Assembly: GCF_014649875.1 (NCBI RefSeq)
Contig: NZ_BMTW01000015.1
Coordinates: 62,001-126,000, forward strand
Direction of reading: 5' to 3'
Length of the DNA stretch: 64,000 nucleotides
Source of the DNA: Streptomyces rubiginosohelvolus
GTDB taxonomy: Bacteria > Actinomycetota > Actinomycetes > Streptomycetales > Streptomycetaceae
The notes beneath the pieces were generated by a model that saw only the letters and a program-made list of their open reading frames with translations, made no database searches and was not told the origin of the DNA. The position numbers and the translations under genes are program-made. Of this stretch, positions 50,030 through 57,046 are shown one piece after another. The first letter of the stretch is position 1; each line of letters opens with the position of its first letter.

Positions 50030-50181
50030 GGCTCCGAGGCTATCGGCTCGTCCGGAGGGGGCGTCGCCGGGCCGTCGGCGGGCACCGGCGAATATGAGCA
50101 TACTGCGTCGATCGGGTACAAAAAGGTCGGCATGCGGTGTCGACGGGCAGGGCGGACGTCCGGCCATGCGAGCAGTTGGCC

Positions 50182-51033
50182 ATGACACGTGATCACACCG
50201 GACCCGAGCGCCGCACCCTGCTGAGGATCGCCCTCGGCCTCGGAACCGCCGCCGCCGTGCACCTGGCCGTCGCCGATCCGGCGTCGACGCCCAGCCGCCC
50301 CGCCCGTACCGCGGGCACCCCGCCCGCGGGGGCCGCCGGGCCTCCGGCGAACGTGCGGGGCCGGCCCTCCCCGTACCGGCTCGACCCCATGACCGCGGGC
50401 AGCCCGGCCCGCTTCAGGCCGGCCAGGCCGCCCGTGCGCACCCGGCCCTTCGAGCACCTTCCCGACCTCGGGCACTCGATGGTCCTCAGCTTCGACGACG
50501 GCCCCGACCCGCTGTACACCCCGGACATCCTGGCCACCCTGCGCGAACACCGGGTCCGCGCGATGTTCTTCGTCTGCGGCGAGATGGCCGACGGCAGCCC
50601 GGACCTGCTGCGCGAGATGGCCGACGACGGGCATGTGGTGGGCAACCACTCCTGGTCCCACCCGCTGATCCCGAAGCTCTCCCGCCCTGCGATCCGCGAC
50701 GAGCTGGGCCGTACCAGCGACGTGGTGGAGCGGGCGCTCGGCGCCCCGCCGCTGTGGTACCGCGCCCCCTACGGCGCGTGGAACCGCAACTCCTTCGAGA
50801 TCGGGGCCGAGTTGGGCATGGAGCCGATGGCCTGGACGGTGGACACCCTCGACTGGAAGGAGCCGGGAACCGGCACCATCGTCCGGAGGGTGCTGGACGG
50901 CGCGGCGCCCGGTGTCGTGGTCCTCTCGCACGACGCGGGCGGCGACCGCTCGCAGAGTGTCGCCGCCCTGCGCCGCTATCTTCCCCGGCTGCTGGAGGCG
51001 GGCTACCGGATCACGGTGCCGCAACGCGTCTGA
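50182..51033 (+). CDS. Secreted polysaccharide deacetylase (NodB family)
   Basis: 283 residues from ATG 50182. The N-terminus has a twin-Arg-like ERRTLLRIALG followed by a hydrophobic stretch, so export is likely through Tat. NodB motifs: LSFDDGPDPL (catalytic Asp and metal Asp), HSWSHP (metal His), YRAPYG and late LSHDAG. It deacetylates chitin, peptidoglycan or a similar glycan. An alternative GTG-type start at 50137 is less likely. Convergent with the sortase gene across a shared terminator. Confidence 0.9.
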   Translation: MTRDHTGPERRTLLRIALGLGTAAAVHLAVADPASTPSRPARTAGTPPAGAAGPPANVRGRPSPYRLDPMTAGSPARFRPARPPVRTRPFEHLPDLGHSMVLSFDDGPDPLYTPDILATLREHRVRAMFFVCGEMADGSPDLLREMADDGHVVGNHSWSHPLIPKLSRPAIRDELGRTSDVVERALGAPPLWYRAPYGAWNRNSFEIGAELGMEPMAWTVDTLDWKEPGTGTIVRRVLDGAAPGVVVLSHDAGGDRSQSVAALRRYLPRLLEAGYRITVPQRV

Positions 51034-51045
51034 GCGCGCACGCGT

Positions 51046-51084
51046 ATGGCTGTGTCCCCGGCGATCCACCGGGGACACAGCCAT
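51046..51084. terminator. Bidirectional terminator between deacetylase and sortase genes
   Basis: A perfect 16-bp stem (51046-51061 with 51069-51084; ATGGCTGTGTCCCCGG) with a 7-nt loop, placed between two convergent genes. Confidence 0.85.
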
Positions 51085-51100
51085 GCCGGGACGCGTTCGG

Positions 51101-51763
51101 TCAGCGGGTGTCGACGAGCCGGGCGAAGACCACCACGTTGCCGTCGTAGCCGCCCGCCTTGGAGTAGCCCCCGCCGCAGGTGATCACGCGGAGCTCCGCG
51201 TGGCCGGTGTCGCCGTAGACGCGGGGGCCGGGGAAGTCGTTCTTGGCGAAGACCTCCACCCCGTACACCTCGAAGATCCCGACCCGGCCGTCGTAGCGGG
51301 AGACCTCGACGCGGTGCCCCTTCTGGAGCGAGCCGAGGCCGTAGAAGACCGCGGGCCCGGACATGTTGTCGACATGGCCGACGACCACGGCGGTGCCCCG
51401 CTGGCCGGGGGCGATGCCGTTCTGGTACCAGCCGGCGAGGTTGGGGTCCTCGGCGGGCGGGGCGTCGATCCACCCGTTGGCGTCCAGGTTGACGTCGATG
51501 ATCGGCGCGTCCACGTCGATGGAGCCGATCTTCACCCGGGAGGCGGGGGCGTAGGGCAGCGGCTGCACCGGCTCGCCCTCCACCGGCGGGCCCGCGGCGT
51601 CCTTGCTCAGATCCAGCGAGGCGGCGGCCGCGGGCTGCGGCGGGCCCTCCTCCGAGAACTCCGTGCCGTTGCGCATGAGGGCGAGGCCGCTGAGCATCAC
51701 CAGAGCGATCGCACCCCATGGCACCCGTCTGGTCCGCTCGCCCCCGGTGTGGTCCCGGCCCAT
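51101..51763 (-). CDS. Class F sortase
   Basis: 220 residues. N-terminal TM (about 14-32), then the sortase barrel with His in VVGHVDN, catalytic Cys in VITCGGGY and Arg in VVFARL. Class F sortases are frequent in actinobacteria; their substrates are poorly known. It lies 336 bp from a divergent gene for an exported C-terminally anchored protein and close to a second related one, candidate substrates. Confidence 0.92.
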   Translation of the reverse strand: MGRDHTGGERTRRVPWGAIALVMLSGLALMRNGTEFSEEGPPQPAAAASLDLSKDAAGPPVEGEPVQPLPYAPASRVKIGSIDVDAPIIDVNLDANGWIDAPPAEDPNLAGWYQNGIAPGQRGTAVVVGHVDNMSGPAVFYGLGSLQKGHRVEVSRYDGRVGIFEVYGVEVFAKNDFPGPRVYGDTGHAELRVITCGGGYSKAGGYDGNVVVFARLVDTR

Positions 51764-52099
51764 GGTTCTCCCTTCGTCGCGACGCTGTGAACGTTAAGGG
51801 CGTCGCGCCGGGTCGGCGATCAGGGAGAGGCGAACGGGTGGCGGCGGGGCCGGTCCTCGCTGGGTTCCCCTGATGGCTGACTGCCCATCGGAGTAATGAG
51901 CAGATAAAAGTTCTGACGGCTCGTGACCTGCGACTCCGTCAGATTCTGCGGCTCCCGTACGGCGTGTCGCGTCACCGGGGTGGAGCAGTGCCGAAGTGCG
52001 AGCCGCCGGTCGACTGGTGAGTGTTCGTCATGGGAGACGTTCTCGTCGATCCACCGGGGGACCAGCCCCCGGGGGCGTTTCCCGCTGGAGGTTCACACG
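51764..52099. other. Divergent intergenic region, sortase to exported protein
   Basis: 336 bp with no convincing gene. An AT-rich tract near 51895-51912 may be a promoter. The inverted repeat TCTGACGG-N16-CCGTCAGA lies at 51912-51943. A short hairpin CCGGGGG-type occurs near 52050-52075, in the likely leader of the plus-strand gene. Confidence 0.5.
51912..51943. promoter_or_regulatory. Inverted repeat in the sortase spacer
   Basis: Arms TCTGACGG and CCGTCAGA, 8 bp each, separated by 16 bp. The length suits a dimeric regulator contacting two successive major-groove turns. No regulator gene is next to it. Confidence 0.4.
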
Positions 52100-52582
52100 A
52101 TGCGTGCTTCACGCGCTCTCGCGGTCACCGCGACCGCTTTCGCGGCCGTCGGGCTCGCGGCCCCCATGGCCGCCGCCACCAACGGCCCGGTCAACGTCGC
52201 CGTCAACCCTCAGTCCGTCCACCAGGGTGGCACGCTGAAGATCACCGCGCAGGGCTGCGGCCACGGCGGCAAGGTCTGGTCGAACGCGTTCCCGACGACC
52301 ACCCTCTCCGCGGGTGACGGCACCAACTACGCCCACGCCCGGGTCCGGAACAACACGACCCCGGGGCAGTACCACCTGTCCGTGAAGTGCAACGACAACA
52401 ACCGGATCGCGACGCAGCAGTTCACCGTGCTCGCCGGCAACGGCGCGCAGGGCGGGCTCGGCGGCTCGATGGGCCCGAGCTCCGTCGAGATGCAGGTCGG
52501 CGGCGGTCTCGTGGCGGCCGCGGCCGTCGGCGGCGCGGTCTTCCTCGTCCGGCGTCGGCGGACCAGCCATGCGGCGTTCTAA
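52100..52582 (+). CDS. Exported protein with C-terminal anchor
   Basis: 160 residues from ATG 52100 (GGAGG eight bases upstream). Signal peptide about 1-26; an Ig-like beta domain of about 85 residues with two Cys (QGCGHGG, SVKCND); a Gly-rich linker (GAQGGLGGS); a C-terminal hydrophobic helix (about 132-150) and an RRRR tail. This is the layout of a sortase substrate, but no LPxTG-like motif is present. Related in layout to the protein at 52674. Confidence 0.82.
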   Translation: MRASRALAVTATAFAAVGLAAPMAAATNGPVNVAVNPQSVHQGGTLKITAQGCGHGGKVWSNAFPTTTLSAGDGTNYAHARVRNNTTPGQYHLSVKCNDNNRIATQQFTVLAGNGAQGGLGGSMGPSSVEMQVGGGLVAAAAVGGAVFLVRRRRTSHAAF

Positions 52583-52615
52583 GGCGTCGAACCTCCCGCC
52601 CGGCCCGATACGCCC

Positions 52616-52651
52616 GTCGCCCCGAGTCCTCGATCAGGACCCGGGGCGACT
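52616..52651. terminator. Bidirectional terminator between two exported-protein genes
   Basis: Arms GTCGCCCC (52616-52623) and GGGGCGAC (52644-52651) with further pairing inside, 34 bp past the plus-strand stop and 23 bp from the convergent stop. Confidence 0.75.
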
Positions 52652-52673
52652 GCCGTGCGCCACATGCTCGCGG

Positions 52674-53237
52674 TCAGTGGCGGCGGTCGGCGTTACGGCG
52701 ACGCGCGAAGTAGAGGGCGCCCGAGGCCGCCGCGACCACCAGGGCCCCGCCGGCGGCGACCTCCACCGTGTCGGTGGTGCCGGAGCTGCCGCCCAGGCCA
52801 CCGCGCACACCGCCCGGCACGAGAGCCGTCGAGCTGGCGGTCGGGACCGTGGTGGGCGTCGGGGTGGGCGTGGGGCTGCTCGTCGCACCGCCGGTGATCG
52901 TCAGGTTGACGTTCCGGGAGGTGCCGGTGGAGCCGCACGTGAACGTCACCGCGTAGACGGCGCCCCGCCGCGCGTCGGAGTCGACGGTGGCGGTGGCGGT
53001 CGTGCTGCCGCTCGGGATGGTGGTGGTGTCGAAGATGCCCGAGCTGACGGTCGTCTCGCCCGTGCAGCCACCGGCACCGAGGGTGACCCGGCCGCCCGGT
53101 GCGATGACCGAGGGGGTGATCGTCGGATTGAACGTGCTGGAGGCCCCGTCCGGCGCGGCGAAGGCGGCGGACGGGGCGAGGAGCGTCAGGGCACCGGCGC
53201 CGAGCAGGGCGAGCGGTGCGACACGTATCGCGCGCAT
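52674..53237 (-). CDS. Exported protein with C-terminal anchor, related to its neighbour
   Basis: 187 residues from ATG 53237 (GGAGG seven bases upstream). Signal peptide about 1-28; beta-rich Ig-like domain with two Cys (AGGCTGE, FTCGST); a Ser/Thr/Pro linker (SPTPTPTPTTVPTASS); then GGVRGGLGGSSG, a TM helix (about 160-178) and an RRR tail. The GGLGGS stretch before the helix is shared with the 52100 protein. No LPxTG. Possibly a surface protein anchored by membrane or sortase. Confidence 0.82.
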   Translation of the reverse strand: MRAIRVAPLALLGAGALTLLAPSAAFAAPDGASSTFNPTITPSVIAPGGRVTLGAGGCTGETTVSSGIFDTTTIPSGSTTATATVDSDARRGAVYAVTFTCGSTGTSRNVNLTITGGATSSPTPTPTPTTVPTASSTALVPGGVRGGLGGSSGTTDTVEVAAGGALVVAAASGALYFARRRNADRRH

Positions 53238-53420
53238 GGTGGATCCTCCGGGTTCCCCGAGGGGCAGCTGCGGAACCAATTTCCACATAGCAGGAAAAAT
53301 GCACCTCGATGCCCGACACGCTAGGAGGGGTCCCCCCGACCCGCGATCGGGGTCCGGCGAATGGGTCACGCTGTCCCCCGACCGGCGCACCGGCCCGCTT
53401 GTCGGCCGGGGGAGCGGCGG

Positions 53421-54185
53421 TCAGCGGGTGATGCCCGGGAACATGTCGATGAAGGGGTCGGCGGTGGCCGAGATCCCCCGGCCGAAGGGTGCGTCGAAGT
53501 CCCAGATAAGGAAGAGCAGGAAGGCGATCAGCGCGCTGAACAGGCCCGCCAGGAGCAGTTCGCGGAACGTTCTGCGGATCTGGAGCGTGAAGATCAGCCC
53601 CACGGTCACCAGCGCCCCGATGATCAGCCCGAACCAGACCACCCCGGGCATCGTCGCCCCGGCGTTCTGCCCCCGAGTGCTGCGGGCGTCGTCCGCCGCC
53701 GCCACCTGGTCGACCAGCGGCTGGTAGGCCTGCCCCTCGTGATCGGTCTTCGGCTCGTAGCCGGTGACGTCCGCCCGCACCTGGTTCAGCAGTTCGGTGC
53801 CGCGCTCGGTGAGCGTGTTCCGCTCCGACATCACCTTCCACTCGTCGTTCACGACATGGCTGACATAGGCGTCGACGTCCGCCCGGATACGGTCGCGGAC
53901 CTCCACCGGGTAGACGGACGCCCGCGCCTTCACCTCGTGCAGCGCCTGCGCCTCGATGCGTACGGACTCCTGGGCGGCACTGCGCCCCTCCCAGACCCCG
54001 GCGATGGCGAGCCCCAGGACGATCGCGTAGACCACCCCGATCATCATCGTCATGTACTCGATGACGTCGGGGGTCTCGGAGGGATCGTCGTCATCCCCGA
54101 CCCGCCGGTTGTTGAGGACGACGATGATGAGGACGACCGCGCAGGCGGACGCCATGGCAATGCTCAGTACGAGCCATTCGGACAT
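53421..54185 (-). CDS. DUF4239 membrane protein
   Basis: 254 residues from ATG 54185 (GGAGA five bases upstream). Membrane segments at about 4-24, 45-65, 185-205 and 215-235 flank a long soluble, mostly helical middle (about 70-180). This is the bestrophin-like DUF4239 layout (VYAIVLGLAIAGVWE). Transport role suspected in the family, not shown. Starts 13 bp after the polyproline gene, likely an operon. Confidence 0.85.
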   Translation of the reverse strand: MSEWLVLSIAMASACAVVLIIVVLNNRRVGDDDDPSETPDVIEYMTMMIGVVYAIVLGLAIAGVWEGRSAAQESVRIEAQALHEVKARASVYPVEVRDRIRADVDAYVSHVVNDEWKVMSERNTLTERGTELLNQVRADVTGYEPKTDHEGQAYQPLVDQVAAADDARSTRGQNAGATMPGVVWFGLIIGALVTVGLIFTLQIRRTFRELLLAGLFSALIAFLLFLIWDFDAPFGRGISATADPFIDMFPGITR

Positions 54186-54198
54186 GCATCTCTCCTGG

Positions 54199-54780
54199 TC
54201 AGCGGGATGACCGCGGCCGCAGGACGGCAACGGCGAACACCGCCGGGGCGGTGATGAGCAGCGTCAGCGACACCAGTGACGGTCCGCTCCGCGGCTCTTT
54301 GCGGGTCGGTTTGCGGTACGTCGGCAGCGCGACGGGCCGGGGTTCGGGCGGCTCGGTCCGCACCGGGGGCTTCGTTGGGGGCGAGGGTTTCGGGGCCGGT
54401 GCCGGAGGCGGAGGGGGTGGTGGCGCAGGAGGCGGGGGAGGTGGTGGAGGCGCCGGTTCCGACACCACGGGCGGAGGCGGCGGAGGCGGTGGCGGCGGGG
54501 GAGAGGGCGGCGGGAGAGGGGGTGGCGGAGGCGGTGGTGGCGGAGGAGCCGGTTTGGGCGGGGGTGGCGGCGGCGGAGGCGGCTCCGGCTCGGAGACCGC
54601 GACGCAGCCCCCGTCGCCCGCCACGGCGACCGCGGAAACGCTCCCGTCCTGCTCGATCGACGCAACCGCGCAGCTGTCAGCGGTCGCGGGCGGCGGCAGG
54701 GCCGTCAGCCAGAGGAGTGACGCGACTGCCGTGAGCCGCGCGATGCGTGATCCGTACACGACGGGCAGCATGATCGACAT
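54199..54780 (-). CDS. Secreted polyproline protein
   Basis: 193 residues from ATG 54780; ATG 54771 is the alternative. Hydrophobic N-terminal segment ending TADS looks like a signal peptide. About residues 68-150 are runs of up to eleven Pro broken by Ala, Val, Ser or Lys. A C-terminal hydrophobic helix (about 172-188) and Arg tail follow. Such Pro runs stall ribosomes without EF-P and form a rigid rod, suited to spanning the wall. 13 bp upstream of the DUF4239 gene. Function unknown. Confidence 0.7.
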   Translation of the reverse strand: MSIMLPVVYGSRIARLTAVASLLWLTALPPPATADSCAVASIEQDGSVSAVAVAGDGGCVAVSEPEPPPPPPPPPKPAPPPPPPPPPPLPPPSPPPPPPPPPPPVVSEPAPPPPPPPPAPPPPPPPAPAPKPSPPTKPPVRTEPPEPRPVALPTYRKPTRKEPRSGPSLVSLTLLITAPAVFAVAVLRPRSSR

Positions 54781-54987
54781 TTCCCGGGAACACGCGGTCG
54801 ACGCAGGGGATTCGCCTGATCGTGGGATCAATAGGCCATCCGTGTTTACCGGGTCGGCCCGACCCGCCGCATTCTTCTCGGACTTCCTTTGAACGCGACC
54901 CGGTCGGCGTCCCGTACCTAGGGCCACGAACGGCGCGGTCCCGCGCCGGAATCACCAGCGCTACGACGAAGCACCACGGGAGTCGAC

Positions 54988-55971
54988 ATGAACACCTGGC
55001 GCAACGCCTCGCTCGCGGTCACCGCGGCGGCTCTGTTGACGCTCACGACGGCGTGCGGTCAGGAGCAGGGCACGTCGCCGAACGGCCAGGCGGTGGGCAA
55101 CGCCGCCCCGGCCCAGCAGCCCGCCGAGAGCGGGTACGGATCGGCCGGCGGGGGATACGGCTCCGGGGCCGACGCGGAGGCGGCGGAACCGAAGGAGGCC
55201 GGTCAACTCGCCGTGCAGGAGAGCAAGGAGCTCGGAAAGGTGCTCACCGACAGCGAGGGCTTCACGCTCTACCGCTTCGACAAGGACACCGCGAACCCGC
55301 CGAAGTCGAACTGCGACGGCGACTGCGCCACCGCATGGCCGGTGGTGGCATCGGGCAACGCCGTCGCCGCGGCCGGCACCGACGAGGAGCTGCTCGGCGA
55401 GGTCAGCCGCCCCGACGGCACCAGCCAACTCACCGTCGACGGCTGGCCGATGTACCGGTACGCCAAGGACACCGCACCCGGCCAGGTCAACGGACAGGGA
55501 GTCGGCGGCACCTGGTTCGCCGCGGCCCCGGACGGGAAGAAGGCGGCGAAGAACGCCGACAGCGAAGGGGTCGCCGAAGACGGCGAAGGGGGTGCCGAAC
55601 CGGCCGATCCCGCGGGACTTTCCGTCCGCAAGGACCCGGAACTCGGCGACATCGTGGTGGACGGCCGGGGCATGACGGTTTACCGCTTCACCAAGGACTC
55701 CGCCTGGCCGATGAAGACGGCCTGCACCGGTGAGTGCCTCAAGAAGTGGCCGGTGGTCGACCCCGTGGCCAAGAATGCGGTGGACGGTGTCACGACGAAG
55801 GGATTCGTCACCTTCGACCGTCCCGACGGCATCAAGCAGCAGACCATCGACTGCTGGCCGATCTACACCTTCGCGGGCGACAAGAAGCCCGGAGACACCA
55901 ACGGGCAGGGTGTCGGCGGAACCTGGTACGCCGTTTCCCCGGATTCCAAACTCGTCGGCGCCGCCAAGTAA
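54988..55971 (+). CDS. Lipoprotein with two COG4315-type repeats
   Basis: 327 residues from ATG 54988. Lipobox TLTTAC near residue 23. Two copies of the secreted repeat found in COG4315: about 80-190 (GFTLYRFDKDT, CDGDCATAWPVV, GWPMYRYAKDT, GVGGTWFAAAPDG) and about 215-322 (GMTVYRFTKDS, CTGECLKKWPVV, CWPIYTFAGDK, GVGGTWYAVSPD). Each has a paired Cys motif C-x3-C. Role unknown; redox or metal binding has been suspected for relatives. Divergent from the polyproline gene. Confidence 0.85.
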   Translation: MNTWRNASLAVTAAALLTLTTACGQEQGTSPNGQAVGNAAPAQQPAESGYGSAGGGYGSGADAEAAEPKEAGQLAVQESKELGKVLTDSEGFTLYRFDKDTANPPKSNCDGDCATAWPVVASGNAVAAAGTDEELLGEVSRPDGTSQLTVDGWPMYRYAKDTAPGQVNGQGVGGTWFAAAPDGKKAAKNADSEGVAEDGEGGAEPADPAGLSVRKDPELGDIVVDGRGMTVYRFTKDSAWPMKTACTGECLKKWPVVDPVAKNAVDGVTTKGFVTFDRPDGIKQQTIDCWPIYTFAGDKKPGDTNGQGVGGTWYAVSPDSKLVGAAK

Positions 55972-56227
55972 CCCCGGACTCCGCAGAACAATCGCCCAGG
56001 AGCCCCAAGTGGCCCCGAACCACCGGGAAACGGCGCCCGGAGTGCCGGTCCGTCGCTGTCCGCACACGCGCAGCGACGGACCGACCGGGTATGCCACCTG
56101 AGTGTGACCAATAACGGATCGCTAATTTCCGTTTCCACTCGCTCTCTTGGCGGCCGATCAGTAGCCTCTGGTCAACACTGACCATGAACATGGCCGGATC
56201 GCCGTGGCGAACTTGTTGGAGACATCG

Positions 56228-57046
56228 ATGGAGCGTCCCGCCTGGGCACCGCAGGGCATAGACATTTCGGTGCCGAGCGTGTCCCGCATGTACGACTTCT
56301 ATCTGGGCGGATCGCACAATTTCGAGGTGGACCGGGAAGCCGCGCGCAAGGCCATGGAGTTCCTCCCGGGCCTTCCCAAGATCATGCAGGCCAATCGCGC
56401 CTTTATGCGCCGGGCCGTCCGCCACGCCGTCGACTCGGGCATCGACCAGTTCCTGGACATCGGCTCCGGCATCCCGACGTTCGGCAACGTCCACGAGGTC
56501 GCCCAGGCCGCCGACCCCGGCGCCAAGGTGGCCTACGTCGACCACGACCCGGTCGCCGTCGCCCACAGCCAGGCCGTGCTGGAGGGCAACGACCGCGCGG
56601 TCATCGCCGCCGCCGACCTGCGCCGCCCCAAGGAGATCCTGGCGAACCCGGAGATCACCGGACTGCTCGACCTCGACCGGCCGGTGGCCCTGCTGCTCGT
56701 CGCGGTGCTCCACTTCATCGAGGACGCCGACGAGCCGTACGCCGCGGTCGCCGAACTGCGCGAGGCACTGGCCCCGGGCAGCCTGATCGTCCTCACCCAC
56801 GCCTCGTACGAGGGCATCCCGCTGCCCAAGGAGGAGGCGGCCGGCACGGTCGGCGTCTACAAGAACATCCGCAACCCGCTGATCATGCGCTCGCGCGAGG
56901 AGATCAGCCAGTTCTTCGAGGGCTACGAGATGGTCGAACCGGGACTCGTGTCGATGCCCGAATGGCGGCCCGACACCCCGCAGTCGCCGGAGCAGGAAGA
57001 CCCGTACGCCTTCTCGGGCTTCGGCGGGGTCGGGCGCAAGGCGTGA
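56228..57046 (+). CDS. SAM-dependent methyltransferase (DUF574 type)
   Basis: 272 residues from ATG 56228 (GGAG six bases upstream); a GTG at 56204 is less well placed. Family signatures: SVSRMYDFYLGGSHNFEVDRE, QFLDIGSGIPTFGNVHEVAQ (SAM-binding loop), VAYVDHDPVAVAHS and ALLLVAVLHFI. The substrate is unknown; this family is greatly expanded in Streptomyces. The stop overlaps the GTG of the GGDEF-EAL gene by four bases. Confidence 0.9.
   Translation: MERPAWAPQGIDISVPSVSRMYDFYLGGSHNFEVDREAARKAMEFLPGLPKIMQANRAFMRRAVRHAVDSGIDQFLDIGSGIPTFGNVHEVAQAADPGAKVAYVDHDPVAVAHSQAVLEGNDRAVIAAADLRRPKEILANPEITGLLDLDRPVALLLVAVLHFIEDADEPYAAVAELREALAPGSLIVLTHASYEGIPLPKEEAAGTVGVYKNIRNPLIMRSREEISQFFEGYEMVEPGLVSMPEWRPDTPQSPEQEDPYAFSGFGGVGRKA

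Noticed and set aside
54400..54620. A CRISPR or minisatellite array in the GGCGGAGG-type repeats
   Set aside because: The repeats are irregular and are the codons of the proline tract; there are no spacers or constant units.
54251..54892. A poly-glycine open frame on the plus strand
   Set aside because: It is the complement of the polyproline gene. The minus frame has a signal peptide and membrane helix and sits in an operon; the glycine frame has neither a plausible start nor partner.
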